From assembly GCF_001439735.1 (NCBI RefSeq), contig NZ_JYLN01000009.1:1-64000 (forward strand): DNA of 64,000 bases. The letters run 5' to 3'. Position 1 is the stretch's first letter; each line of letters begins with the position of its first letter. This stretch comes from Pseudomonas paralactis (lineage in GTDB: Bacteria > Pseudomonadota > Gammaproteobacteria > Pseudomonadales > Pseudomonadaceae). A program made the position numbers and the translations under genes. Of the stretch, positions 26,371 through 34,248 are shown piece after piece. The notes under the pieces were generated by a model that worked only from the letters and a program-made list of their open reading frames with translations, was not told the DNA's origin and did not search any database.

Positions 26371-27650
26371 TGATTCGACGCTCCTGGCGGTATGTATTGG
26401 CCTTTGTAGTGCTGCTTGCGCTGATCGCGGCGGGTGGCTTTTGGTACTGGAACCGCCCTGCCCCGCAACCGACCCTGGAGCAATTGCCCCAGGCCGACGG
26501 CTCGGTAATGACCCGCGTCACCCCCGCAAGCGCCGCCAAAGCCCGTGTGGCCGTGGCCGTGCTGGCCGACGAAGCCCTGACCGACAGTCAGCTGGTTGCC
26601 CTGAGCCAGGGCGGCGCAGCGCAAATCGTTCAAGTGATCCTGCCCAAGGATGACTGCAAGCTGCAGGAACAAGCCCTGCAAGGCGCCCTGGCGCAGCTCA
26701 AAGGCCCGGCAACCCTGGTCAGCGGCATCGGCCCTGGCGCTGCGCTCGCCTGGCGCTGGCTGGCCACTCAGAATGATGACAAGGCTAACGCGATCTCCGT
26801 GGGCTTTGCCCTGAAACAGGAAGGCTGCAACGACCCGCTGCCCAAAGCCTCTGCCCACGGCAACTGGCTGGTGGCGTGGAACGACAACCCGGACGATGAA
26901 AGCGCCAGCTTCGTACGTGACACACCGCGTGCCACCACCAGCATCAGCGACTACGACATTCATTACCCGCAAGTGCTGAACAACGAACTGCGCAAGCAAC
27001 TGGTCGGTTCGGACAACGGCGGCCTGGCGATTCCGGTGGTAGAAGTGCCTGCCGGGCAAGCCAAGGACACCGTGACCCTGTTCCTCTCCGGTGACGGCGG
27101 CTGGCGTGACCTGGACCGCGACGTGGCGGGCGAGATGGCGAAGATCGGCTACCCGGTGGTCGGCATCGACACCCTGCGCTACTACTGGCAGCACAAGACG
27201 CCGGAGCAAAGCGCCAAGGACCTCACCGAACTGATGCAACACTACCGGCAGAAATGGGGCACCAAGCGCTTCGTGCTGACCGGTTACTCGTTCGGCGCCG
27301 ACGTACTGCCGGCGATCTACAACCGTATGCCAGAGAACGAACAGCAACGGGTAGACGCGATCATCCTGCTGGCCTTCGCCCGCACCGGCAGCTTTGAAAT
27401 CGAAGTGGAAGGCTGGCTGGGCAACGCCGGCAAAGAAGCCGCCACCGGCCCGGAAATGGCCAAGCTGCCGCCTGAAAAAGTCGTGTGCATCTACGGTGCC
27501 GAAGAAGTCGACGAGAGTGGCTGCACCGACAAGACCGCCGTGGGCGAAGCCATGAAGCTGCCGGGCGGGCATCACTTCGATGAAAACTACCCGGCGCTGG
27601 CCAAGCGGTTGGTGGATATCATCGTCAAGCATCAGGCCAAAGCCGAATAA
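26370..27650 (+). CDS. VirJ/AcvB-type periplasmic hydrolase (aminoacyl-PG hydrolase)
   Basis: A 426-residue exported alpha/beta hydrolase. It has an N-terminal anchor or signal (WRYVLAFVVLLALIAAGG), the family oxyanion motif LFLSGDGGWRD, and a nucleophile elbow GYSFG with Ser307. The C-terminal His may lie in PGGHHFDENYP. Its start overlaps the mprF stop by one base, so the two are coupled. In P. aeruginosa the gene after mprF (PA0919) was shown to hydrolyse alanyl-phosphatidylglycerol, and Agrobacterium AcvB acts on lysyl-PG. A matched maker/remover pair is the natural reading. Confidence 0.88.
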   Translation: MIRRSWRYVLAFVVLLALIAAGGFWYWNRPAPQPTLEQLPQADGSVMTRVTPASAAKARVAVAVLADEALTDSQLVALSQGGAAQIVQVILPKDDCKLQEQALQGALAQLKGPATLVSGIGPGAALAWRWLATQNDDKANAISVGFALKQEGCNDPLPKASAHGNWLVAWNDNPDDESASFVRDTPRATTSISDYDIHYPQVLNNELRKQLVGSDNGGLAIPVVEVPAGQAKDTVTLFLSGDGGWRDLDRDVAGEMAKIGYPVVGIDTLRYYWQHKTPEQSAKDLTELMQHYRQKWGTKRFVLTGYSFGADVLPAIYNRMPENEQQRVDAIILLAFARTGSFEIEVEGWLGNAGKEAATGPEMAKLPPEKVVCIYGAEEVDESGCTDKTAVGEAMKLPGGHHFDENYPALAKRLVDIIVKHQAKAE

Positions 27651-27673
27651 CTCCAGCTTAACCCAAGACCCAA

Positions 27674-27762
27674 TGTGGGAGCGGGCTTGCCCGCGATAGC
27701 GCTGGCGCAGTCACAGTAGCGTTGACTGACACTCCGTCATCGCGGGCAAGCCCGCTCCCACA
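27674..27762. repeat. REPIN (GGGAGCGGGCTTGCCCGC family)
   Basis: TGTGGGAGCGGGCTTGCCCG and its inverse GCGGGCAAGCCCGCTCCCAC enclose about 45 bp between the converging hydrolase and recJ genes. Confidence 0.88.
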
Positions 27763-27785
27763 GTGGTACGTGGTGTTGATGAAAA

Positions 27786-29495
27786 CTAGCGCGGTTCGAT
27801 GTGCGCAATCATCAGTTGCACCGTCTCATTGCCACGAAACTCATTCACATCCAGCTTGTAGGCCAATTCCACCCAACGCACCGTCGGGTTTGGCCACACT
27901 TCGCGGTCCACACCAAAGGCGATGCCATCGAGCTTCACCGACCCGCATTCGCTCTTGAGCACCACTTTCAAATGCCGCTCACCCACCACCCGCTGCTCCA
28001 CCAACTGGAACACGCCGTGAAACAACGGCTCCGGAAAGTGCTGCCCCCATGGGCCGGCATGGCGCAGAGCGCGGGCCAGTTCCAGGTGAAACTCTTCCAC
28101 CGCCAGGGTACCGTCTGAAAGCAGGCGGCCGGTGAGGTCTTCTTCGCGCAGTTGCCGACGCACTTCGGCATCAAAGGCTTGCGCAAACAACGGGAAGTTG
28201 GCCTCGGGCAAGGTCAGCCCCGCCGCCATGGCGTGGCCGCCGTACTTGGTGATCAGGTTGGGGTGCTGGCTGGCGACGACCGCCAGCGCATCGCGGATAT
28301 GAAAGCCTTGCACCGAGCGTCCAGAGCCCTTGAGCAGTCCGTCGCCGGCGTCAGCAAAGGCAATGGTCGGGCGGAAGTAACGTTCTTTCATGCGCGAGGC
28401 GAGGATACCGATCACCCCCTGGTGCCACTCCGGGTCGAACAGGCACAAACCGTAGGGCATCGACTCCACCGGCAAGTCCTTGAGCTGGGCCAGGGCCTCG
28501 CGCTGCATGCCTTGTTCAATGGATTTACGGTCCTGGTTCATGCCGTCCAGTTGCGCGGCCATTTCCCGTGCGGCGCCAGCGTCGGTGGTGAGCAGGCATT
28601 CGATGCCCAGGCTCATGTCATCCAGGCGTCCGGCGGCATTCAGGCGCGGGCCGAGGATAAAACCCAGGTCGGTGGAGGTGATACGCGCATGATCACGCTT
28701 GGCCACTTCCAGGATTGCCTTGATGCCCGGCCGCGCACGACCGGCACGAATACGCTCCAGGCCCTGGTGGACGAGAATACGATTGTTGGCGTCCAGCGGC
28801 ACCACGTCGGCAACGCTGCCCAGGGCCACTAGATCAAGCAGTTCACCGATGTTCGGCTGGGGTTTGTTGTCATACCAACCCAGGCTGCGCAAGCGTGCGC
28901 GCAGGGCCATCAGCACGTAAAAGATCACGCCGACACCGGCCAGGGCCTTGCTGGGAAACGTACAGCCCGGCTGGTTCGGATTGACGATGGCGTCGGCGGC
29001 CGGCAGTTCATCGCCGGGCAAGTGGTGGTCGGTGACCAGCACCTGCAACCCCGCCGCTTTCGCCGCCGCCACGCCTTCGACACTGGAGATACCGTTGTCC
29101 ACGGTAATCAGCAATTGCGGCTCGCGCTGCAACGCCACCGCGACAATTTCCGGCGTCAGGCCGTAGCCGTATTCGAAGCGGTTGGGCACCAGGTAGTCGA
29201 CATGGGCCGCACCGAGCAATCTCAGGCCCAGGGTGCCCACGGTGCTCGCCGTGGCGCCGTCGGCATCGAAGTCACCGACGATCAGGATACGCTGGCGCTG
29301 CTCCAGGGCGGTCACCAGCAAGTCCACGGCCGCGTCGATCCCCTTGAGCTGCTGGTAGGGAATCAACCGCGCCAGGCTCTTGTCCAGCTCGGCCTCCGAC
29401 TGCACCCCGCGTGCGGCGTAAAGGCGGGTCAACAGCGGCGGCAGTTCACCGAGAAAAGGCAGGACGGCGGGCAAAGGGCGGGGATCGATACGCAT
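27786..29495 (-). CDS. recJ: Single-strand DNA exonuclease RecJ
   Basis: A 569-residue DHH-family 5'-3' exonuclease. Motif I is VGDFDADGATA, motif III VTDHHLPGDE (the DHH), and the DHHA1 signature GGHAMAAGLTL is present near residue 410; an OB-fold completes the C-terminus. It acts in RecFOR recombination, mismatch repair and base excision repair. The gene starts next to a REPIN at 29524. In P. aeruginosa recJ also lies upstream of the thrC region. Confidence 0.97.
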   Translation of the reverse strand: MRIDPRPLPAVLPFLGELPPLLTRLYAARGVQSEAELDKSLARLIPYQQLKGIDAAVDLLVTALEQRQRILIVGDFDADGATASTVGTLGLRLLGAAHVDYLVPNRFEYGYGLTPEIVAVALQREPQLLITVDNGISSVEGVAAAKAAGLQVLVTDHHLPGDELPAADAIVNPNQPGCTFPSKALAGVGVIFYVLMALRARLRSLGWYDNKPQPNIGELLDLVALGSVADVVPLDANNRILVHQGLERIRAGRARPGIKAILEVAKRDHARITSTDLGFILGPRLNAAGRLDDMSLGIECLLTTDAGAAREMAAQLDGMNQDRKSIEQGMQREALAQLKDLPVESMPYGLCLFDPEWHQGVIGILASRMKERYFRPTIAFADAGDGLLKGSGRSVQGFHIRDALAVVASQHPNLITKYGGHAMAAGLTLPEANFPLFAQAFDAEVRRQLREEDLTGRLLSDGTLAVEEFHLELARALRHAGPWGQHFPEPLFHGVFQLVEQRVVGERHLKVVLKSECGSVKLDGIAFGVDREVWPNPTVRWVELAYKLDVNEFRGNETVQLMIAHIEPR

Positions 29496-29523
29496 ACGGT
29501 GGTGATAACTTCTCTTTAATCAT

Positions 29524-29622
29524 TGTAGGAGCGAGCTTGCTCGCGAAGGTGGTTAACGATGACGCGTGTGCCTGGGTGATCGTGGTGCCCTGGAGTTTTT
29601 CGCGAGCAAGCTCGCTCCTACA
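29524..29622. repeat. REPIN (GAGCGAGCTTGCTCGCGA family)
   Basis: Same inverted pair of units as at 4489, 11367 and 34149, with about 50 bp between, placed between yaeQ and recJ. Confidence 0.9.
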
Positions 29623-29644
29623 GGGAGCCGGGTTCAGCCAAGGT

Positions 29645-30187
29645 TTAACCGCGCTCGCCGACCAGCCATTGCAGTTGCACTTCATGCTGGCCACGGTCAT
29701 CGGTCACAAAGATCGTGCCTTCGCTGATCATCACGTCCCACTTGATGACGCGGGGCATGTCCTTGGCCAGGGTCTCCAACACTTCCTGGGGCACGGCAGC
29801 GATATGTACGTTTTTCAGGTTGTTGGCCACCGGCACCACCTTGCCTTCCCACACGCGCAGGCTGCCATAGGCCAGCAGGCTGGTGCGTTCGGTGCGGCGC
29901 GAGCACCAGGTCAGGCGGTCGGCATCCGGCTGGCCGACTTCGATCCAGTGCAAAACCCGATCATCCAGGCTTTTTTCCCACAGGGCCGGTTCGTCTACAT
30001 CCGACAGGCCACGCCCGAACGCCAACTGCTCGCTGTACCAGAGGGCGTAGGCCAGCAGGCGCACGGTCATGCGCTCTTCGGTTTCCGAAGGGTGGCGGGC
30101 GATGGTCTGTTTGACGCTCTCGTACACCGAGCGGTCGAGGTCGGTGAGGTTGAGTTCGAATTTGTAGGTCGTGGACGGCTGGGCCAT
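29645..30187 (-). CDS. yaeQ: YaeQ family protein
   Basis: A 180-residue protein starting MAQPSTTYKFELNLTDLDRSVYES, the classic YaeQ opening. Conserved family stretches are MTVRLLAYALWYSEQLAFGRGLSDVDEPALW, HWIEVGQPDADRL and RTSLLAYGSLRVWEGKV. YaeQ adopts a PD-(D/E)XK nuclease-like fold but its activity is unknown; in E. coli it was linked to suppression of rfaH-dependent defects. It is monocistronic as far as the sequence shows. Confidence 0.92.
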   Translation of the reverse strand: MAQPSTTYKFELNLTDLDRSVYESVKQTIARHPSETEERMTVRLLAYALWYSEQLAFGRGLSDVDEPALWEKSLDDRVLHWIEVGQPDADRLTWCSRRTERTSLLAYGSLRVWEGKVVPVANNLKNVHIAAVPQEVLETLAKDMPRVIKWDVMISEGTIFVTDDRGQHEVQLQWLVGERG

Positions 30188-30324
30188 GAACGGGCTTCTA
30201 AAGACAAGGAAAGGCGGCCAGTCTAACCGATGGCGAGGGCATTGAACGAATACTGCGCTGCATCCGGGCGGCTCGCCTATGTTAAAAAGCAGGACATCAT
30301 CGTCCCGCGCTTGTAAGGATCCCC

Positions 30325-31524
30325 ATGTCGCTCACTGCCAAACCACTTGCCGGCCTGAAAGTCATCGAACTGGGCACCCTGATCGCCGGCCCGTTTGCCT
30401 CACGCATTTGCGCTGAATTCGGTGCCGAGGTGATCAAGGTCGAATCCCCGGACGGCGGCGACCCGCTGCGCAAATGGCGCAAGCTGTATGAGGGCACCTC
30501 GCTGTGGTGGTTCGTGCAGGCCCGTAACAAGCAGTCGCTGACCCTCAACCTCAAGCACCCCGACGGCCTGGCGATCCTCAAGCAACTGCTGGCCGACGCC
30601 GACATCCTGATCGAAAACTTCCGCCCCGGGGTGCTGGAAAAACTCGGCCTGAACTGGGAAACCCTGCACGCCCTCAACCCCAAGCTGGTGATGGTACGCC
30701 TCTCGGGTTTCGGCCAGACCGGGCCGATGAAAGACCAGCCGGGGTTTGGCGCAGTGGGTGAGTCCATGGGCGGCTTGCGCTATATCACCGGCTTCGAGGA
30801 CCGCCCGCCGGTGCGCACCGGGATTTCCATCGGCGATTCGATTGCCGCGTTGTGGGCAGTGATCGGCGCGCTGATGGCGCTGCGTCACCGCGAAGTCAAC
30901 GGCGGCTTGGGCCAGGTGGTGGATGTGGCGCTGTATGAAGCCATCTTCGCCATGATGGAAAGCATGATCCCCGAGTTCGATGTGTTCGGTTTTATCCGTG
31001 AGCGCACCGGCAACATCATGCCCGGCATCACCCCGTCCTCGATCCACACCACCGCAGACGGCAAGCATGTGCAGATCGGCGCCAATGGCGATGCGATCTT
31101 CAAGCGCTTCATGGCAACCATCGGCCGCGACGACTTGGCGAACGACCCGCAGTTGGCCAGTAATGACGGGCGCGACAGCCGCCGCGACGAGCTGTACGGC
31201 GTGATCGACCGCTGGGTTAACTCGCTGCCCTTGGAGCAGGTGATAGAGCAACTGAACAAAGCCGAAGTGCCCGCCAGCCGTATCTACAGCGCCGAAGACA
31301 TGCTGGGCGACCCGCAATTTCTGGCCCGGGAAATGTTCCTCAAGGCCAAGCTCCCGGACGGCAAGGACTTCAAGATGCCGGGCATTGTGCCCAAGCTCTC
31401 GGACACACCGGGCAGCTGTGAATGGGTGGGCCCGCAATTGGGTGAGCACAACACTGTGCTGCTCAATGCGCTGGGTTACGACGCCGCAGCTATTGCTCGC
31501 CTGCGCGAGAATGGCGCGATCTGA
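30325..31524 (+). CDS. CaiB/BaiF family (class III) CoA-transferase
   Basis: A 399-residue class III CoA-transferase with the opening GLKVIELGTLIAGPFASRICAEFGAEVIKVE and the CoA-binding region LRKWRKLYEGTSLWW. The catalytic Asp region of formyl-CoA transferase reads VVDVALYEAIFAMME here, with Glu where the reference enzyme has Asp; many uncharacterised members share this form. It moves CoA between carboxylic acids, substrates unknown. AAGGA precedes the ATG. No metabolic partner is adjacent. Confidence 0.88.
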   Translation: MSLTAKPLAGLKVIELGTLIAGPFASRICAEFGAEVIKVESPDGGDPLRKWRKLYEGTSLWWFVQARNKQSLTLNLKHPDGLAILKQLLADADILIENFRPGVLEKLGLNWETLHALNPKLVMVRLSGFGQTGPMKDQPGFGAVGESMGGLRYITGFEDRPPVRTGISIGDSIAALWAVIGALMALRHREVNGGLGQVVDVALYEAIFAMMESMIPEFDVFGFIRERTGNIMPGITPSSIHTTADGKHVQIGANGDAIFKRFMATIGRDDLANDPQLASNDGRDSRRDELYGVIDRWVNSLPLEQVIEQLNKAEVPASRIYSAEDMLGDPQFLAREMFLKAKLPDGKDFKMPGIVPKLSDTPGSCEWVGPQLGEHNTVLLNALGYDAAAIARLRENGAI

Positions 31525-31534
31525 GAATCGCGGG

Positions 31535-31574
31535 CAAAAAGAAACCCCGAGCAGTGGGGAGACAACTCGGGGTT
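31535..31574 (-). terminator. Rho-independent terminator of the DUF3509 gene
   Basis: AACCCCGAG and CTCGGGGTT form a 9-bp stem around a 14-base loop, followed on the minus strand by TTCTTTTT. It lies 120 bp past the DUF3509 gene and could also serve the CoA-transferase weakly. Confidence 0.65.
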
Positions 31575-31694
31575 AAACGTGGCCTTAAAAAGGCACGCAC
31601 AGCAAGCGACAAACACCGGAGCACAATGATTGCTCTTGCTGTTACGGACTCTGACTGACCGCCGCGTAGGAAGGTTCCGAAGAAAAATAATGTT

Positions 31695-31979
31695 TCATGC
31701 CAGTGCGCCGCCACGGGTTTGGGCAGCGTTACGCAAGGCGGCAATGACCGAGGGTTCCAGGCGCCCTTCGGCGATTTTCACGTCGCGCAGCAGGCAATCC
31801 ACGACATCCACCAGCGCGCGTTTGTCGGCCAATTGCGCGCGATCGACTTCGCGTTCTACCACAATGGCGCCGCCGGGGTTCTTTACGGTTACCAGGCAGT
31901 CTTCCCGCATACCAGAAGTGGTCAGCGTAACCTGATAAGGGCTCAGTGCTTCACTGAGCAATAGGTGGATACTTTCCAT
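31695..31979 (-). CDS. DUF3509-like small protein
   Basis: A 94-residue soluble protein starting MESIHLLLSEALSPYQVTLTTSG, with a central stretch VTVKNPGGAIVVEREVDRAQL. It resembles the DUF3509 family, small proteins found almost only in Pseudomonas and without known function. The ATG at 31979 fits the family start; a GTG at 31991 would add four residues. It is divergent from the LuxR-type regulator. Confidence 0.65.
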   Translation of the reverse strand: MESIHLLLSEALSPYQVTLTTSGMREDCLVTVKNPGGAIVVEREVDRAQLADKRALVDVVDCLLRDVKIAEGRLEPSVIAALRNAAQTRGGALA

Positions 31980-32112
31980 CTCGATCACCACTCAATCATT
32001 CGAAAAAGGTTCGAAAAACAAAAATGTCACGAAGAGGCTGACATTCAAGTGACCCGTGCTCAAAGCAGAAAGTTCTACCTTTTATGTAATCCACTGCTTG
32101 AGGAAAACGAGC

Positions 32113-32202
32113 ATGCACGGAAAAGATGACAGAGAAAAAACACACCTTCACACGCTAGAATCCCTGGACTACCTGGGAGCCTGCCTTGAGAGCTGCGTCT
32201 GA
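32113..32202 (+). CDS. Possible 29-residue leader ORF before the LuxR-type regulator
   Basis: The ATG at 32113 has a good GAGG eight bases upstream and opens MHGKDDREKTHLHTLESLDY, ending at TGA 32200-32202. It overlaps the TTG start of the regulator in a different frame. It could be a leader for translational coupling or chance; nothing else supports it. Confidence 0.3.
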   Translation: MHGKDDREKTHLHTLESLDYLGACLESCV

Positions 32203-32848
32203 ACCGCCTTTGCGTATCGTCATTGCCGACGATCATCCGATTTTCCTGATTGGCCTGCGCGCAGTGCTTGAGCGTGACCCGCACATCAGCATCGTCGGGG
32301 AGGCCAACTCGCCACAGGCCCTCAATGCGTTACTGCAAGACGGTGCCTGCGATGTGCTGGTGACCGACTTTATGATGCCCTCCGAGCCCCACGCCGACGG
32401 GTTGCGCCTGATCGAGCAACTGCGCCGACGCTTTCCGCAGCTGCCGATTGTGGTGGTCACCATGCTCAACAATGCCGGTTTGTTTCATTCGATTCTGGCA
32501 TTGGGCGTAATGGGCTTGCTGAGCAAGGCCAGCCTGGCCGATGAACTGCCCCAGGCGATTGGCCAGGTGCGCCAGCAACGCACCTACGTGGCCCAGACCA
32601 TTCGCCAGGCGCTGAGCCTGGCCGGGGAAGTCGGCGCCGATCGCCTGCACTCCCAGGAGCATCTGTCACCCCGGGAGCTGGAGGTGATTCGCCTGTTGGC
32701 CACGGGCATGACGGTGGGCCAGATCGCCGCGCACCTGCATCGCAGCAAGCAGACCGTCAGTGCGCAAAAAGTCAGCGCCATGCGCAAACTGGGACTGGCC
32801 AATGATGCCGCGCTGTTTATTTATGTGCAGGAACACGGGCTGGCCTAG
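32186..32848 (+). CDS. NarL/LuxR-type response regulator (RocA/SadA-like)
   Basis: A 220-residue regulator: receiver domain with D15-D16, phospho-acceptor D61 (LVTDFMMP) and a C-terminal LuxR helix-turn-helix (LSPRELEVIRLLATGMTVGQIAAHLHRSKQTVSAQKVSAMRKLGL). The start is a TTG at 32186 with GGGAG upstream; no ATG is available close to the receiver. It converges on the REC-EAL gene with a 32-bp overlap of the 3' ends. With the hybrid kinase and REC-EAL gene it forms a Roc/Sad-like set, in which the LuxR-type member is the transcriptional output (cup fimbriae in P. aeruginosa). Targets here are unknown. Confidence 0.88.
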   Translation: MRAASEPPLRIVIADDHPIFLIGLRAVLERDPHISIVGEANSPQALNALLQDGACDVLVTDFMMPSEPHADGLRLIEQLRRRFPQLPIVVVTMLNNAGLFHSILALGVMGLLSKASLADELPQAIGQVRQQRTYVAQTIRQALSLAGEVGADRLHSQEHLSPRELEVIRLLATGMTVGQIAAHLHRSKQTVSAQKVSAMRKLGLANDAALFIYVQEHGLA

Positions 32849-34061
32849 CCTGGAACGCGATCCATTGCTTGAGCGCCTCGGCCTCCATCGGCCGGGCAAT
32901 GAAACAGCCTTGCAGCCACGCCGCCCCCAGTTCACCCACGGCGTGATAATCGGCAGCGCTTTCAACCCCGGTGACCACCACGGCGATATCCAGACGCGCG
33001 GCCATGCTCATGGCCCCCGCCACCACTGCTGCCTTGCGATCGTCACCGGCCATCCCGCAGGCAAACGCCGGGGGGATTTTCAGTTCGGTAAAGGGCAATT
33101 CCAGCAAATGCTGCAAGCTGGTGCCGCCCATGCCGAAATCCCCGATGGACAACTGGCAGCCCAGCATCCGCAGGCGCAGCAAGCCGGTGAGGTGGGCACT
33201 GTCGGTTTTCAGCGTTGAGGTTTCCACCAGCTCCAGCGTCAGGCTATGGGCAGGTATGCCGTGAAGTTGCAGCAGGCCCTGCAATATCTGGGGAAAGTGC
33301 GTGCGCTCAAGCATACGTCCGGGAATGTTCACCGCCACCGGCAGCACCTGGCCGGTCTCGCCCATGACCTGGTTGGCCAGGCCCAGTGCCTGTTCCAGCA
33401 CATGCCAGGTAAAGGCCTCTTCCATGCCGGCAAACTCCAGCACCGGCAGGAACTCATCGGGCAGCAGCAATTGAGCTTCCGGCAACTGCCAGCGCGCCAA
33501 GGCCTCCACCCCTTGCAACACCCCGGCCTGGCTGACGATGGGTTGATACCAGACCCTGCCGCAGGCCGCGATGGTCGCCTGGCTGACATCCGCCGACGGC
33601 GGCAGTTGCTCCCTGGTGTTCAACCCCAGCAACTGGCGCACACGCTCCCAGGACAGCGCCGCTGGCCCCGGCCGCAAATGCCTCTGGCAGTCAGCCAACA
33701 CTTGCCCGATCAGCGTTGCCGAGGCTGGCTTGGGCAAACACGCCAGCACGTTGAGGCCCAATTGCCGCGCCATATTCGCCACGCCTTCGAGCACATCGGG
33801 TTCGGCATTGCTGAGCAGGACCAACACCTGGGCCAAACGATGCTCGGCCAGCTCACGGATCAACTCCAGGCCATCGCCGCGCTCCAGGTACAGATCGCAG
33901 ATGGCGATATCCACCGGCCCTTTACTGTCCAGGGACTGACGGGCCGTTTCGACATCTTCTGCGGTCAGCACATTGAACACACCGTTGGCATTGAGCATCT
34001 GGTGCAGTGCCATCAGCTGAAACGGGTTGTCTTCGAGGATCAGTACATTGAGAGAGCGCAT
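32817..34061 (-). CDS. REC-EAL response regulator (RocR/SadR-like) with degenerate EAL site
   Basis: A 414-residue protein with an N-terminal receiver (D10-type acidic residues, phospho-acceptor D56 in AICDLYLE) and a C-terminal EAL domain. The E of EAL is E186 (VEALARW), the metal-ligand Asn N245 (VNIPG) and Glu E277 (LELVETS) are kept, as are K329, the Glu in TGVES and the Gln in LQGCF. The DDFGTG motif reads G307-D-F-G-M-G, so its first Asp is missing. Canonical c-di-GMP hydrolysis is therefore doubtful. In the P. aeruginosa Roc system RocR antagonises RocA; here it may do so by competing for phosphate. Confidence 0.87.
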   Translation of the reverse strand: MRSLNVLILEDNPFQLMALHQMLNANGVFNVLTAEDVETARQSLDSKGPVDIAICDLYLERGDGLELIRELAEHRLAQVLVLLSNAEPDVLEGVANMARQLGLNVLACLPKPASATLIGQVLADCQRHLRPGPAALSWERVRQLLGLNTREQLPPSADVSQATIAACGRVWYQPIVSQAGVLQGVEALARWQLPEAQLLLPDEFLPVLEFAGMEEAFTWHVLEQALGLANQVMGETGQVLPVAVNIPGRMLERTHFPQILQGLLQLHGIPAHSLTLELVETSTLKTDSAHLTGLLRLRMLGCQLSIGDFGMGGTSLQHLLELPFTELKIPPAFACGMAGDDRKAAVVAGAMSMAARLDIAVVVTGVESAADYHAVGELGAAWLQGCFIARPMEAEALKQWIAFQARPARVPAHK

Positions 34062-34148
34062 GGGTCATGGAGTCGATACTGGGAAAAGTCCCCCACAGTA
34101 GCCATAAGCCGCGAAGCACCCCATAGGACGCGTCCGAAATGAGTCGCC

Positions 34149-34248
34149 TGTAGGAGCGAGCTTGCTCGCGAAAAACGTCAACGATAACGTGTGTTCCCTG
34201 AATAGACGCGGCGCCTGTGAGGTTTTCGCGAGCAAGCTCGCTCCTACA
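34149..34248. repeat. REPIN (GAGCGAGCTTGCTCGCGA family) overlapping a gene end
   Basis: Same family as at 4489, 11367 and 29524. Its right unit (GCTCGCTCCTACA) overlaps the hybrid kinase stop codon, whose TAG is part of the REP. Confidence 0.9.
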
